NCBI GenBank assembly: GCA_038323965.1
Contig: JBBQHM010000048.1
Span: forward strand, 1-15,666
Length of the DNA stretch: 15,666 nucleotides
Reading direction: 5' to 3'
Origin: JBBQHM01 sp038323965
Lineage (GTDB): Bacteria > Verrucomicrobiota > Verrucomicrobiia > Chthoniobacterales > UBA10450
The translations under genes were made by a program, and so were the position numbers. Of this stretch, positions 7,422-13,902 are shown in pieces (the first letter of the stretch is position 1; every line of letters begins with the position of its first letter). The notes beneath the pieces were generated by a model. It saw only the letters and a program-made list of their open reading frames with translations. It was not told where the DNA came from and did no database searches.

Positions 7422-7919
7422 ATGATCAATCCCAGCGACAACCCCATGAATCACGATCCGATCATCCCCTCCACCGAGCTCGAAGCGGAAACGGATACGG
7501 AAACGACCGCGGGATGGCGCGGCAAAGCTCAGCGTGTCTCCGATATCGCTGGCGATACGTGGGGGCAGACGAAGGACCGCGCGGTTGCGGCGCGTGAACG
7601 GACGGAATTTTTCCTGCGCGAAAATCCCATCCCGACCGTGATCGGTGCTCTTGCCATCGGTCTCGCGATCGGCCTCGCGATCCGCTACTCGAGCCGCGAG
7701 GAACAAGAGGTCGAAGTGAAATCTTCTCTGGGCGACATTAGCGGCGCGCTGTCTCTGCCGTTGCTCTGGCCATTCTTCAAATCGATGAAACGCCGCTACG
7801 AAGACACCAGCGAAACCGTAGGTGACGTTATGAAACGCGGCGTAGACCGCGTGCGGGACATCGACGTCGACGATTACGTAAAGCCAATGCGCAAGCGTTG
7901 GAAATCGTGGACGAATTAA
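7422..7919 (+). CDS. Hypothetical single-span membrane protein, DUF883/YqjD-like
   Basis: A 165-residue protein of unknown function. Residues 1-65 are polar and charged, with many Asp/Glu/Thr followed by amphipathic sequence (GKAQRVSDIAGDTWGQTKDRAVAARER). ENPIPTVIGALAIGLAIGLAIR (67-88) is a clear transmembrane helix of the ENP..-x-GLxxG type seen at the C terminus of YqjD/ElaB-like DUF883 proteins. A second, weaker hydrophobic stretch at ~107-119 (SGALSLPLLWPFF) is followed by a basic tail, so it differs from DUF883, which ends after the helix. The relationship is therefore only a resemblance. ATG 7422 is used; an alternative ATG at 7446 would remove eight residues. It is 41 nt downstream of pdxH and followed by the palindromic repeat. 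Confidence 0.75.
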   Translation: MINPSDNPMNHDPIIPSTELEAETDTETTAGWRGKAQRVSDIAGDTWGQTKDRAVAARERTEFFLRENPIPTVIGALAIGLAIGLAIRYSSREEQEVEVKSSLGDISGALSLPLLWPFFKSMKRRYEDTSETVGDVMKRGVDRVRDIDVDDYVKPMRKRWKSWTN

Positions 7920-7941
7920 CGACCGAGGCGGCGGCTTAGTC

Positions 7942-8023
7942 GTCATCCCGAGCGAAGTCGAGGGACACCGTAGCCTCAGAACTAGTGTCCGCCACGGGGT
8001 CCCTCGACTTCGCTCGGGATGAC
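7942..8023. repeat. REP-like palindromic element, copy 1 (perfect 24-bp inverted arms)
   Basis: The arms 7942-7965 (beginning GTCATCCCGAGCGAAGTCG) and 8000-8023 are perfect 24-bp inverted complements flanking a 34-nt centre. The transcript would fold into a long hairpin. It lies between two same-strand genes, 22 nt after the DUF883-like gene and 54 nt before the ResB gene. There is no T-run after the second arm, so it is not a classic intrinsic terminator. A variant of the same arm (21 of 24 positions, all three differences transitions) occurs at 12570-12720. It is non-autonomous with no encoded protein, and looks like a dispersed genome-wide repeat. Confidence 0.85.
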
Positions 8024-8029
8024 CCCATT

Positions 8030-8061
8030 GCGTTCGCAAATTTGAATCACGCGCGTTCGCA
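8030..8061. repeat. Pair of 9-nt direct repeats upstream of the ResB gene
   Basis: GCGTTCGCA occurs at 8030-8038 and 8053-8061, 23 nt apart start to start, in the short spacer before ATG 8078. The first copy sits in TTGCG-TT-CGCAA, a 5-bp inverted repeat. It could be a paired regulator site or chance in GC-rich DNA. Confidence 0.25.
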
Positions 8062-8077
8062 CTGAACGTTCCGCAGA

Positions 8078-9988
8078 ATGGCGACGACTTCCTCAGCGCG
8101 GCCGGCCTGGCAGCGCGGTTCACTTTTTCAATTCTTCGCGTCGGTAAAGCTGGCGGTCGTCCTGCTTGCTGTACTGATAATCGCGGCGATTGCGGGCACG
8201 ATCTACGAGTCGAGTTTTGATGCGCAAGTCGCGCGCGCCTACGTTTACGGCGCAATCTGGTTCAACTTCTGGCTGCTCTTGCTGGCTGCGAATCTCACCG
8301 TCTCCGCGCTCTCGCGCTGGCCCTGGCGCAAACATCACGTCGCATTTCTCATCACCCATCTCGGGATCATCACGCTGCTCGTCGGCTCGTTTATCGGACG
8401 GCAACTTGGGATCGAAGGGACGATGACGCTGTTCAAGGGTGAGCCGCCGTCGAATCGATTGCTGACGCAGGAACACCAACTGCGCGTGTTCGATCTCGAT
8501 GGAATTCGCGGATACCCCGCGGATTTCGTGCACCGGCCGCCCACTTCGAATCATCCGCGCGATCTCGGCATGCTCGCCAGTGGCGCGCACCTTCAGATCG
8601 TGGGTCATGTGCCGGCCGTCGACGCGAAGTTGCATCCGAAACCGCTAACTGAGGGCGGTCTGCCGGCCATTCACGTCGCCGTCGCCACCGCGATGATGAA
8701 TCAACGGATCGATAGCTGGCTTCTCGCCGATCATCCCCAGCACGGAACTTTTGGAATGGGACTGGCGAACATCGATTTCAAACATGGTGTCGCGCCTACG
8801 CTCGGAGCGACGGGCGAGACCGACATCGAAGAAACAATCTTCGCTTTCGCTAAAATGCCGGAGGAACAGGTCAATCGAACGGTGGCCGGCGGAAGCACGG
8901 GCGCTAAAGTGCGGCTCCAAGAACCGCGGAATGGCGACAAAGGGCGCATCTCGATCGCGCTCAATGGGGTGGAGCGCGATTTCAACGTCGCGGAAATTGT
9001 TGGACGCGAAGTTCCCGTCGAGGGAACACCATTTACGCTGCGAATAGAGAGTTACTGGCCCGATCTTAAAATCGAAAATGGCAAACTGAGCAACGCTTCC
9101 GAACAGCCGAACAATCCTGCGATCGTCGCGCGTATCCGCGGTCGGGCGGTGCCGGTTGCGCCTCCCGCTGACCCGCATGGAACCTCCGCGCCCCAGTCTG
9201 CTCCGGGCCTGCCCCCGGCGATGAACGCCGGGAACGCCGCGCAAAATCACCTGACAATATTTGTCGCGGACGACGGCGCATTTTCCTACGAGCTCACCTC
9301 GCGCAAGAACGGCCGCTCCACCGGCAGGCTCACGCCAAATATCGCGCTGCCGACCGGTTGGGCGGATTGGCAGCTCACGCTCGACCAGAGCCTTCCGCAC
9401 GCGGAAGAAGCGATGGAATTCTCGCCGGCCCCGGCCGATCGCATGACTGGCGACGTGCCGGACGCGTTGCGTCTCCGCCTGGAACAAAACGGCAACGTTT
9501 CCGAGCTATGGGCGCCCTCCGGCTGGCAGGTCACACTTCCGACCACGCCGAGTCCGACTCGCGTTTCGTATGGTTGGCGGATGATTCAATTGCCAATCGC
9601 GATCGAGCTCCAGGACTTCGAGGTGAAGCGCAATGAAGGAAGTGACGCGCCCGCCGGGTTCAAGAGCACGCTCCGTGTTCGGACCGCGGAGGGGCAGGCA
9701 GCCACCGGCTCCTGCTGGATGAATAACCCGTTTAGTTTCCCGGGAGAATGGTGGCACACCTGGACGGGACGGACGTTCAAAATTTCGCAGGCTTCGTGGA
9801 ATCCCGAGAATCTTGGGCAAAGTACAATTCAGATTTTACGCGATCCTGGCTGGCTCTTGAAATGGATCGGATCGCTCGTGATTGTCACAGGCGTGTTCAT
9901 GCTTTTCTACGTCCCGCAATTTCGTCGGCCTGCCCGCAAGGCCGCGCCGGTTTCATCACCGGAATTCATCGCCACTTCCAACCGATGA
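8078..9988 (+). CDS. ResB-like cytochrome c biogenesis protein
   Basis: A 636-residue membrane protein from ATG 8078. Three N-terminal helices (about 22-44, 58-78, 88-106) begin with SVKLAVVLLAVLIIAAIAGT, the usual ResB/Ccs1 opening. They are followed by a ~480-residue soluble domain and a last helix (592-612) preceded by NPENLGQSTIQILRDPG, the characteristic ResB ending. In system II cytochrome c maturation, ResB with ResC/CcsA carries haem across the membrane and attaches it to apocytochromes; the large loop would be periplasmic. Histidines flanking helix 3 (HH86-87, H94) could serve haem binding, but this cannot be decided by eye. A Pro/Ala-rich stretch (357-382) interrupts the loop and looks like a linker. 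No resC/ccsA lies in the window, so its partner must be elsewhere. The TGA overlaps the ATG of the DUF1353 lipoprotein. Confidence 0.82.
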   Translation: MATTSSARPAWQRGSLFQFFASVKLAVVLLAVLIIAAIAGTIYESSFDAQVARAYVYGAIWFNFWLLLLAANLTVSALSRWPWRKHHVAFLITHLGIITLLVGSFIGRQLGIEGTMTLFKGEPPSNRLLTQEHQLRVFDLDGIRGYPADFVHRPPTSNHPRDLGMLASGAHLQIVGHVPAVDAKLHPKPLTEGGLPAIHVAVATAMMNQRIDSWLLADHPQHGTFGMGLANIDFKHGVAPTLGATGETDIEETIFAFAKMPEEQVNRTVAGGSTGAKVRLQEPRNGDKGRISIALNGVERDFNVAEIVGREVPVEGTPFTLRIESYWPDLKIENGKLSNASEQPNNPAIVARIRGRAVPVAPPADPHGTSAPQSAPGLPPAMNAGNAAQNHLTIFVADDGAFSYELTSRKNGRSTGRLTPNIALPTGWADWQLTLDQSLPHAEEAMEFSPAPADRMTGDVPDALRLRLEQNGNVSELWAPSGWQVTLPTTPSPTRVSYGWRMIQLPIAIELQDFEVKRNEGSDAPAGFKSTLRVRTAEGQAATGSCWMNNPFSFPGEWWHTWTGRTFKISQASWNPENLGQSTIQILRDPGWLLKWIGSLVIVTGVFMLFYVPQFRRPARKAAPVSSPEFIATSNR

Positions 9989-10581
9989 AATCGTCTGCCT
10001 TGCTCGTTCTCGCCCTTTTGTTGACCTCGTGTGCGTCGGGGCGTCGTTCGGATTGGACGACGGACGCGCGACAGAAACATCCGTTTGGTTACTTCACCGG
10101 CGTGGTCGAGACGCGATGGAATCGGGACGGGCGCACCATGACGTTGCTGAGCGATTTCGCGTACACCGATCCCAAAGGCGAAGTGTGGACGGCGCCATCC
10201 GGTTCTGAAGTGGACGGCGCGTCCATCCCGCGCGCGCTCTGGTCGTTCATGGGCGGACCATTCGAAGGCAAATATCGGAACGCATCGGTGTTGCACGACG
10301 TCTCCTACGATCGACACAACCGCCCCTGGCAGGAATGTGATCGGATGTTCTACAACGCGATGCGGTGCAGCGGCGTTGGCCCAATCGAGGCGAAAACGAT
10401 GTATTACTCGCTGGTGCGATTCGGACGTCACTGGAATTTCCCGATCAAACGCGCGGCGGCAGCCACCATCGATGAAGCGGCCTCAGCAGCCAATCCCGAC
10501 AGCATCAACTCGGTCGAGAGCTGGATTCGCGAGAACGACCCCTCGATGGAGCAGATCGAGCAGCGTGCGGAACAGCGTTAA
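9985..10581 (+). CDS. DUF1353 domain lipoprotein
   Basis: A 198-residue protein from ATG 9985, overlapping the ResB stop by 4 nt (ATGA), so probably translated by coupling. The frame remains open upstream to 9748, but that is inside resB and has no homology. The N terminus MKSSALLVLALLLTSCASG is a lipoprotein signal peptide with lipobox LTSC, lipidated at Cys16; there is no Asp at +2, so outer-membrane sorting is possible. The core LLSDFAYTDPKGEVWTAPSG, SEVDGASIPRALWSF and RNASVLHDVSYDR matches DUF1353, a family of unknown function found in bacteria and some phages, with a conserved Asp-Gly-Ala-Ser-Ile-Pro and His-Asp. The C-terminal ~40 residues are charged. The neighbour suggests an envelope role but no specific function. 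Confidence 0.85.
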   Translation: MKSSALLVLALLLTSCASGRRSDWTTDARQKHPFGYFTGVVETRWNRDGRTMTLLSDFAYTDPKGEVWTAPSGSEVDGASIPRALWSFMGGPFEGKYRNASVLHDVSYDRHNRPWQECDRMFYNAMRCSGVGPIEAKTMYYSLVRFGRHWNFPIKRAAAATIDEAASAANPDSINSVESWIRENDPSMEQIEQRAEQR

Positions 10582-10584
10582 GAC

Positions 10585-10785
10585 TTAGAGCCGGTCGTCG
10601 TTGTTCACGACGGTGACGTCCCGACCGGCACGGTTGGTTCGCGACACGCCGGTGACGATACCAAGCCCGAGCAGGATCACGCCGCCGATTTCCACCCACA
10701 GGATCGGCGCTCCGGCGGTGATCGCGGCCCACGCGAGACCGCCGATGAGGATCATGAATCCAATCAAATAGACGATTAATCGCAT
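10585..10785 (-). CDS. Hypothetical small two-helix membrane protein
   Basis: A 66-residue protein from ATG 10785. Two hydrophobic helices at about 4-22 and 29-47 are followed by a polar tail (SRTNRAGRDVTVVNNDDRL). I do not recognise a family. A short TAGG just before the ATG is a poor ribosome-binding site. It converges on the DUF1353 lipoprotein gene with only 3 nt between stops, and it lies 43 nt beyond the 3' end of the amidohydrolase gene on the same strand, so it may be the tail of that transcript. The hydrophobic pattern and a convergent fit with no overlap favour a real gene. Confidence 0.65.
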   Translation of the reverse strand: MRLIVYLIGFMILIGGLAWAAITAGAPILWVEIGGVILLGLGIVTGVSRTNRAGRDVTVVNNDDRL

Positions 10786-10828
10786 CCTAATAGGATTCGG
10801 CGCAATCGATGAGCGCGGCTGTGCGACG

Positions 10829-12508
10829 CTATCTCATCTTGCCCGATCCCCATAACGCGCGGCCCGGTTTAGCGTTGGTGTGTTCGCCATCTTTGATGAC
10901 CTGCATGCCGTTGACGAAAACGTGTTGGACGCCGGTGGCATATTGGTGCGGTTTATCGAAGGTGGCATGATCGGTCACCGTCGCCGGGTTGAAAACGACA
11001 ACGTCGGCAAACATGCCGTCCTGCAGTAGCCCGCGATGATCGAGTCCGAGATTTGTGGCGGGCAAACCGCTCAACCGGCGGACCGCTTCGGGCAACGTGA
11101 TGACTTTATCGTCGCGACAATATTTCCCGAGCACGCGCGCGAAGTTGCCATAGGCGCGCGGATGCGGATTCGATTTTAGAAATGCGCCTTCCGGAGCCTG
11201 CGATGCTTCATCGGAGCCGAAGGAAATCCAGGGTTTGGCGATTTCCTTTTTCACATTTTCCTCGGACATGACGAAGTAAACAGCGGTGATGCGCGATTCG
11301 TCTTCCGCGATGAGATCCATCGCCGTGTCGATTGGGTCCTTCCCACGCATCTGCGCGACTTCGGCCAGCGTCTTGCCGGTGAGCGGCTTGAGTTTGTCCG
11401 ACTTGAATCCGACAAGAATAATTTTGTCGGGCGATCCCGCCGCGAGATAAAGATTTTCCCATTTGTCGCTGGGAACCTGAACCTCGGCTTTAATTTTTTC
11501 GCGCGTGGCCGGGTCGCGCAGCCGCTCAAAAAGCGCGGGGTAACCGCCGTCTTCGGTCCAGGGCGGAAGGCAGGCGTCGAGCCCGGTGCCGGCGGCGTTG
11601 TAGGTGTACATATTCGCGCGAATTTGGAGGCCTTCCTTCTGTGCCGCCTCGATTCGGGCGAGCAGTGCGTCGACTTTGCCCCAGTTTTTCTGGCCGGCCG
11701 CCTTGATGTGATAAACCTCGGCCGGGATCTGCGCTTCGCGCGCGATACGGATCAATTCCTCCAGCGATTCCATCAATTGGTTCCCCTCGCTGCGCATGTG
11801 CGAGATGTATTTGCCGTGATATTTTGCGGAGACCTTGCACAGCTCGATCAGCTCGTCGGTTTTGGCATAAAACGCCGGCGGATAAATAAGAGACGTGCCG
11901 ATGCCGAGCGCGCCCGCTTCCATTTCCTTGCGAACGAGATCGCGCATCTCGTCCATCTGCCGCGGCGTCGGCGGCTTGTCTTCGAACCCGACGACGTACT
12001 CGCGAATGGTGGTCGCACCGATGAAGGACGCGACGTTGCAGGAGATCCCGCGCTTCTCCAGATACTGCAGATATTCGGCGAGCGTATTCCACTTGATCTC
12101 GTATTTGATGTCGGCCTGCGCCTGCAACATGTGCTCGCGCACGCGGTTGTTGACCGGGCCCATTGATTCGCCTTCGCCGAAAATTTCGGAGGTCACGCCC
12201 TGTCGCAACTCGCTTTGCGAGCGCCCATCCTCGATCAACGATTCCGTCGACCACGAGAGCATGTTGATGAAACCTGGCGCCACCGCCATGCCCCGCGCGT
12301 CGATGACATTTCTCGCGTTTTCCCTGGCGTAATCGCCGACCCCGATGATGTGATCGCCGCGAATCGCGACATCAGCGGGTCGACCTTCGGAACCGGTGCC
12401 GTCATAAACCGTTCCGCCTTTGATCAGCGTGTCGAAGGTGTCGGGCAGCGGTGCTTGAGCAGGGACGGAAGCGAACGCGAGAAAGGGCAGTAAGAGCAAA
12501 GCGCGCAT
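10829..12508 (-). CDS. Secreted D-aminoacylase-like amidohydrolase with altered metal site
   Basis: A 559-residue protein from ATG 12508. MRALLLLPFLAFASVPAQA is a signal peptide (cleavage near 19/20), so it acts in the periplasm or outside. The small beta-domain (LIKGGTVYDGTGSEGRPADVAIRGDHI) and C-terminal GLDHRGLLQDGMFADVVVFNP place it in the amidohydrolase superfamily, closest to N-acyl-D-amino-acid deacylases. Retained residues: His237 in YISHMRSEG, His267 in VYHIKAAG and Asp433 in GSDEA. The usual PGFIDxHxH reads PGFINMLSW (78-86), so both histidines are absent, and the expected Cys of the NCG motif is also missing (GEGESMGP, 111-118). Such a variant subclade occurs in other soil bacteria, so this is not decay, but the substrate is uncertain. 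Divergent from galactokinase across a 228-nt spacer filled by a repeat. Confidence 0.85.
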   Translation of the reverse strand: MRALLLLPFLAFASVPAQAPLPDTFDTLIKGGTVYDGTGSEGRPADVAIRGDHIIGVGDYARENARNVIDARGMAVAPGFINMLSWSTESLIEDGRSQSELRQGVTSEIFGEGESMGPVNNRVREHMLQAQADIKYEIKWNTLAEYLQYLEKRGISCNVASFIGATTIREYVVGFEDKPPTPRQMDEMRDLVRKEMEAGALGIGTSLIYPPAFYAKTDELIELCKVSAKYHGKYISHMRSEGNQLMESLEELIRIAREAQIPAEVYHIKAAGQKNWGKVDALLARIEAAQKEGLQIRANMYTYNAAGTGLDACLPPWTEDGGYPALFERLRDPATREKIKAEVQVPSDKWENLYLAAGSPDKIILVGFKSDKLKPLTGKTLAEVAQMRGKDPIDTAMDLIAEDESRITAVYFVMSEENVKKEIAKPWISFGSDEASQAPEGAFLKSNPHPRAYGNFARVLGKYCRDDKVITLPEAVRRLSGLPATNLGLDHRGLLQDGMFADVVVFNPATVTDHATFDKPHQYATGVQHVFVNGMQVIKDGEHTNAKPGRALWGSGKMR

Positions 12509-12569
12509 GTGGCCGAGGGTGCCTGGACATCAAGGCAACGTCACGACGAAAGGCGATGCGTGCCACGTC

Positions 12570-12720
12570 TGTCATCCTGAGCGGAGCGTAGCGGAGTCGA
12601 AGGACCTCTCAAAAAGTGGGACGCTTGCGCGTGCTCGGAGCGTGTGGCCGACGCCACACGCATGCTAGTTCGACTCGCTGCGTTCCGTTGTGGGGTCCTT
12701 CGACCTCGCTCAGGATGACA
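12570..12720. repeat. REP-like palindromic element, copy 2 (composite, nested hairpin)
   Basis: The outer arms 12570-12606 and 12694-12720 are inverted complements, except for a 10-nt extra segment in the left arm where GCGGAGCGTA is followed by a second GCGGAG. The core is the same family as the element at 7942-8023. The centre holds a perfect 8-bp hairpin at 12641-12660 (CGTGTGGC-CGAC-GCCACACG) and, at about 12669-12687, a degenerate inverted copy of the arm (TTCGACTCGCTGCGTTCC). It fills most of the 228-nt divergent spacer between the amidohydrolase and galactokinase genes, so promoters for both must lie in, or be squeezed around, it. Confidence 0.82.
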
Positions 12721-12722
12721 GA

Positions 12723-12727
12723 GGGAG
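12723..12727 (+). promoter_or_regulatory. Possible Shine-Dalgarno for the galactokinase GTG start
   Basis: GGGAG within GAGGGAGAGC ends 9 nt before GTG 12737. It supports that start over the internal GTGs at 12770 and 12779, which have no comparable motif. Confidence 0.45.
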
Positions 12728-12736
12728 AGCCATATC

Positions 12737-13864
12737 GTGGCGTTTCACAGAAACGCCCTACAGTGTCGCGTGCGCGAAGTGTCCGCCTACGCGCCGGGTC
12801 GCGTCGAGCTGCTCGGTAATCACACCGATTATAATGAGGGGCTGGTCCTGGCCGCGGCGATCAACCGCGGGATCACGGTGGAAGGGAGCGCGCGCGCTGA
12901 TCGACTTCTTACCATTGAGTCACTGCCGTTTGGTAAGCACGCTGAAATTTCGCTCGATGAATTGCGGCCGCTTACGCGCGAACGCTGGGCGAATTACGCG
13001 TTCGGCGTCGTCCACGAGCTCGTTAGCTCGGGTCACCCGATACGCGGTTTCGACGCGCGCGTGTCCGGCGATCTTCCCGTGGGTGTTGGCGTTTCGAGCT
13101 CGGCCGCATTCGAAGTGGCGACCTCGTTCTTTCTCAAGCGGCTGCACAATTTGAACATCTCGCCGATGGCAGTGGCGAAGCTTTGTCAGCGTGCGGAAAA
13201 TGATTTCGTCGGCGTTCGCTCCGGTCTGCTCGATCAGGCCACCTCAATCTTCGGACGTGAGGACCACGCCGTTTTCCTGGATTTCCGAAACGAAGCAATC
13301 GACACCATCCCGTTCCCGGAAAATTGTGCTCTCATCATTTCCGACTCCGGTGAGAAACACAGTTTGATTGCCAGCGAATACAACGCACGACGCGAGGAAT
13401 GTGCCGCCGCCGCCTACGCGCTCCGTGCCCATAGCCTGCGGGATGTAACTCTGGCACAGGTCCTGGCAGCGAGGCCGGAAATCGACCCCCTGCTTTTCCA
13501 TCGCGCGATGCACATCGTGGGCGAGAACGATCGGGTTTCCCGAGCGGTCGCGGCGCTCAGGAAAGGCAATGCGCGTGAAATTGGCAACCTGATGTATGAG
13601 TCGCATGAAAGTTCGCGCGTCCATTTTGAAAACAGCACGCCGCAGCTGGATAGGCTGGTCGAGATCGCGCGAAAACTTTCGGGTGTGCTAGGATCGCGCC
13701 TGACTGGCGGAGGCTTTGGCGGAGGCACGGTCACCCTCGCGCAGGAGAGCGAAGCGGCGCGCGTAGCCAAGGAGATGAACCAACAATACGCGCAAGCCGT
13801 CGGCCGATCGGCCAACGCCTTTGTTTGTAAAATTGCGGATGGCGCCCTGATTTGTAACGCCTAA
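12737..13864 (+). CDS. galK: Galactokinase-like GHMP kinase
   Basis: A 375-residue GHMP kinase that would phosphorylate galactose at C1, the first step of the Leloir pathway. Motifs: YAPGRVELLGNHTDYNEG (18-35), the ATP loop GVGVSSSAA (116-124), catalytic Asp166 in SGLLDQ, SEYNARREEC (213-222) aligning with the E. coli sequence, and GGGFGGG (324-330). The usual Glu of GEHTDY is Asn28 here; in characterised galactokinases that Glu contacts the sugar, so substrate range may differ, although the GNHTDY form is common in some phyla. The start is uncertain: GTG 12737 has a GGGAG upstream, but its first ~10 residues are encoded by a hairpin repeat, and GTG 12770 or 12779 would also give a full domain. 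GH2 follows 38 nt downstream. Confidence 0.88.
   Translation: MAFHRNALQCRVREVSAYAPGRVELLGNHTDYNEGLVLAAAINRGITVEGSARADRLLTIESLPFGKHAEISLDELRPLTRERWANYAFGVVHELVSSGHPIRGFDARVSGDLPVGVGVSSSAAFEVATSFFLKRLHNLNISPMAVAKLCQRAENDFVGVRSGLLDQATSIFGREDHAVFLDFRNEAIDTIPFPENCALIISDSGEKHSLIASEYNARREECAAAAYALRAHSLRDVTLAQVLAARPEIDPLLFHRAMHIVGENDRVSRAVAALRKGNAREIGNLMYESHESSRVHFENSTPQLDRLVEIARKLSGVLGSRLTGGGFGGGTVTLAQESEAARVAKEMNQQYAQAVGRSANAFVCKIADGALICNA
12739..12757 (+). repeat. Perfect 7-bp hairpin overlapping the galactokinase start
   Basis: GGCGTTT (12739-12745) and AAACGCC (12751-12757) flank a 5-nt loop CACAG. The stem begins at the last base of GTG 12737, so in the mRNA it would fold at the initiation site. 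It follows the palindromic element by 18 nt and may be part of the same repeat cluster. Confidence 0.6.
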
Positions 13865-13902
13865 TTGCACGCAGCGGAACGCGCGCCACAGTTCGCGACA
13901 AG

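Noticed and set aside
7332..8255. 307-codon minus-strand open frame spanning the pdxH end, the DUF883-like gene, the repeat and the ResB start
   Set aside because: It runs antisense through three recognisable genes and reads through the palindromic repeat; no domain is recognisable, so it is a GC-bias shadow.
9748..9984. Upstream in-frame extension of the DUF1353 lipoprotein
   Set aside because: It overlaps the ResB C terminus and would bury the signal peptide; the lipobox fixes the start at 9985.
11526..12254. 242-codon minus-strand frame within the amidohydrolase gene
   Set aside because: Same strand, wrong frame; Arg-rich translation without motifs. No sign of a frameshift in the main gene.
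12517..12540. GCCT...AGGC inverted repeat upstream of the amidohydrolase
   Set aside because: Four-bp arms with mismatches inside; expected by chance.
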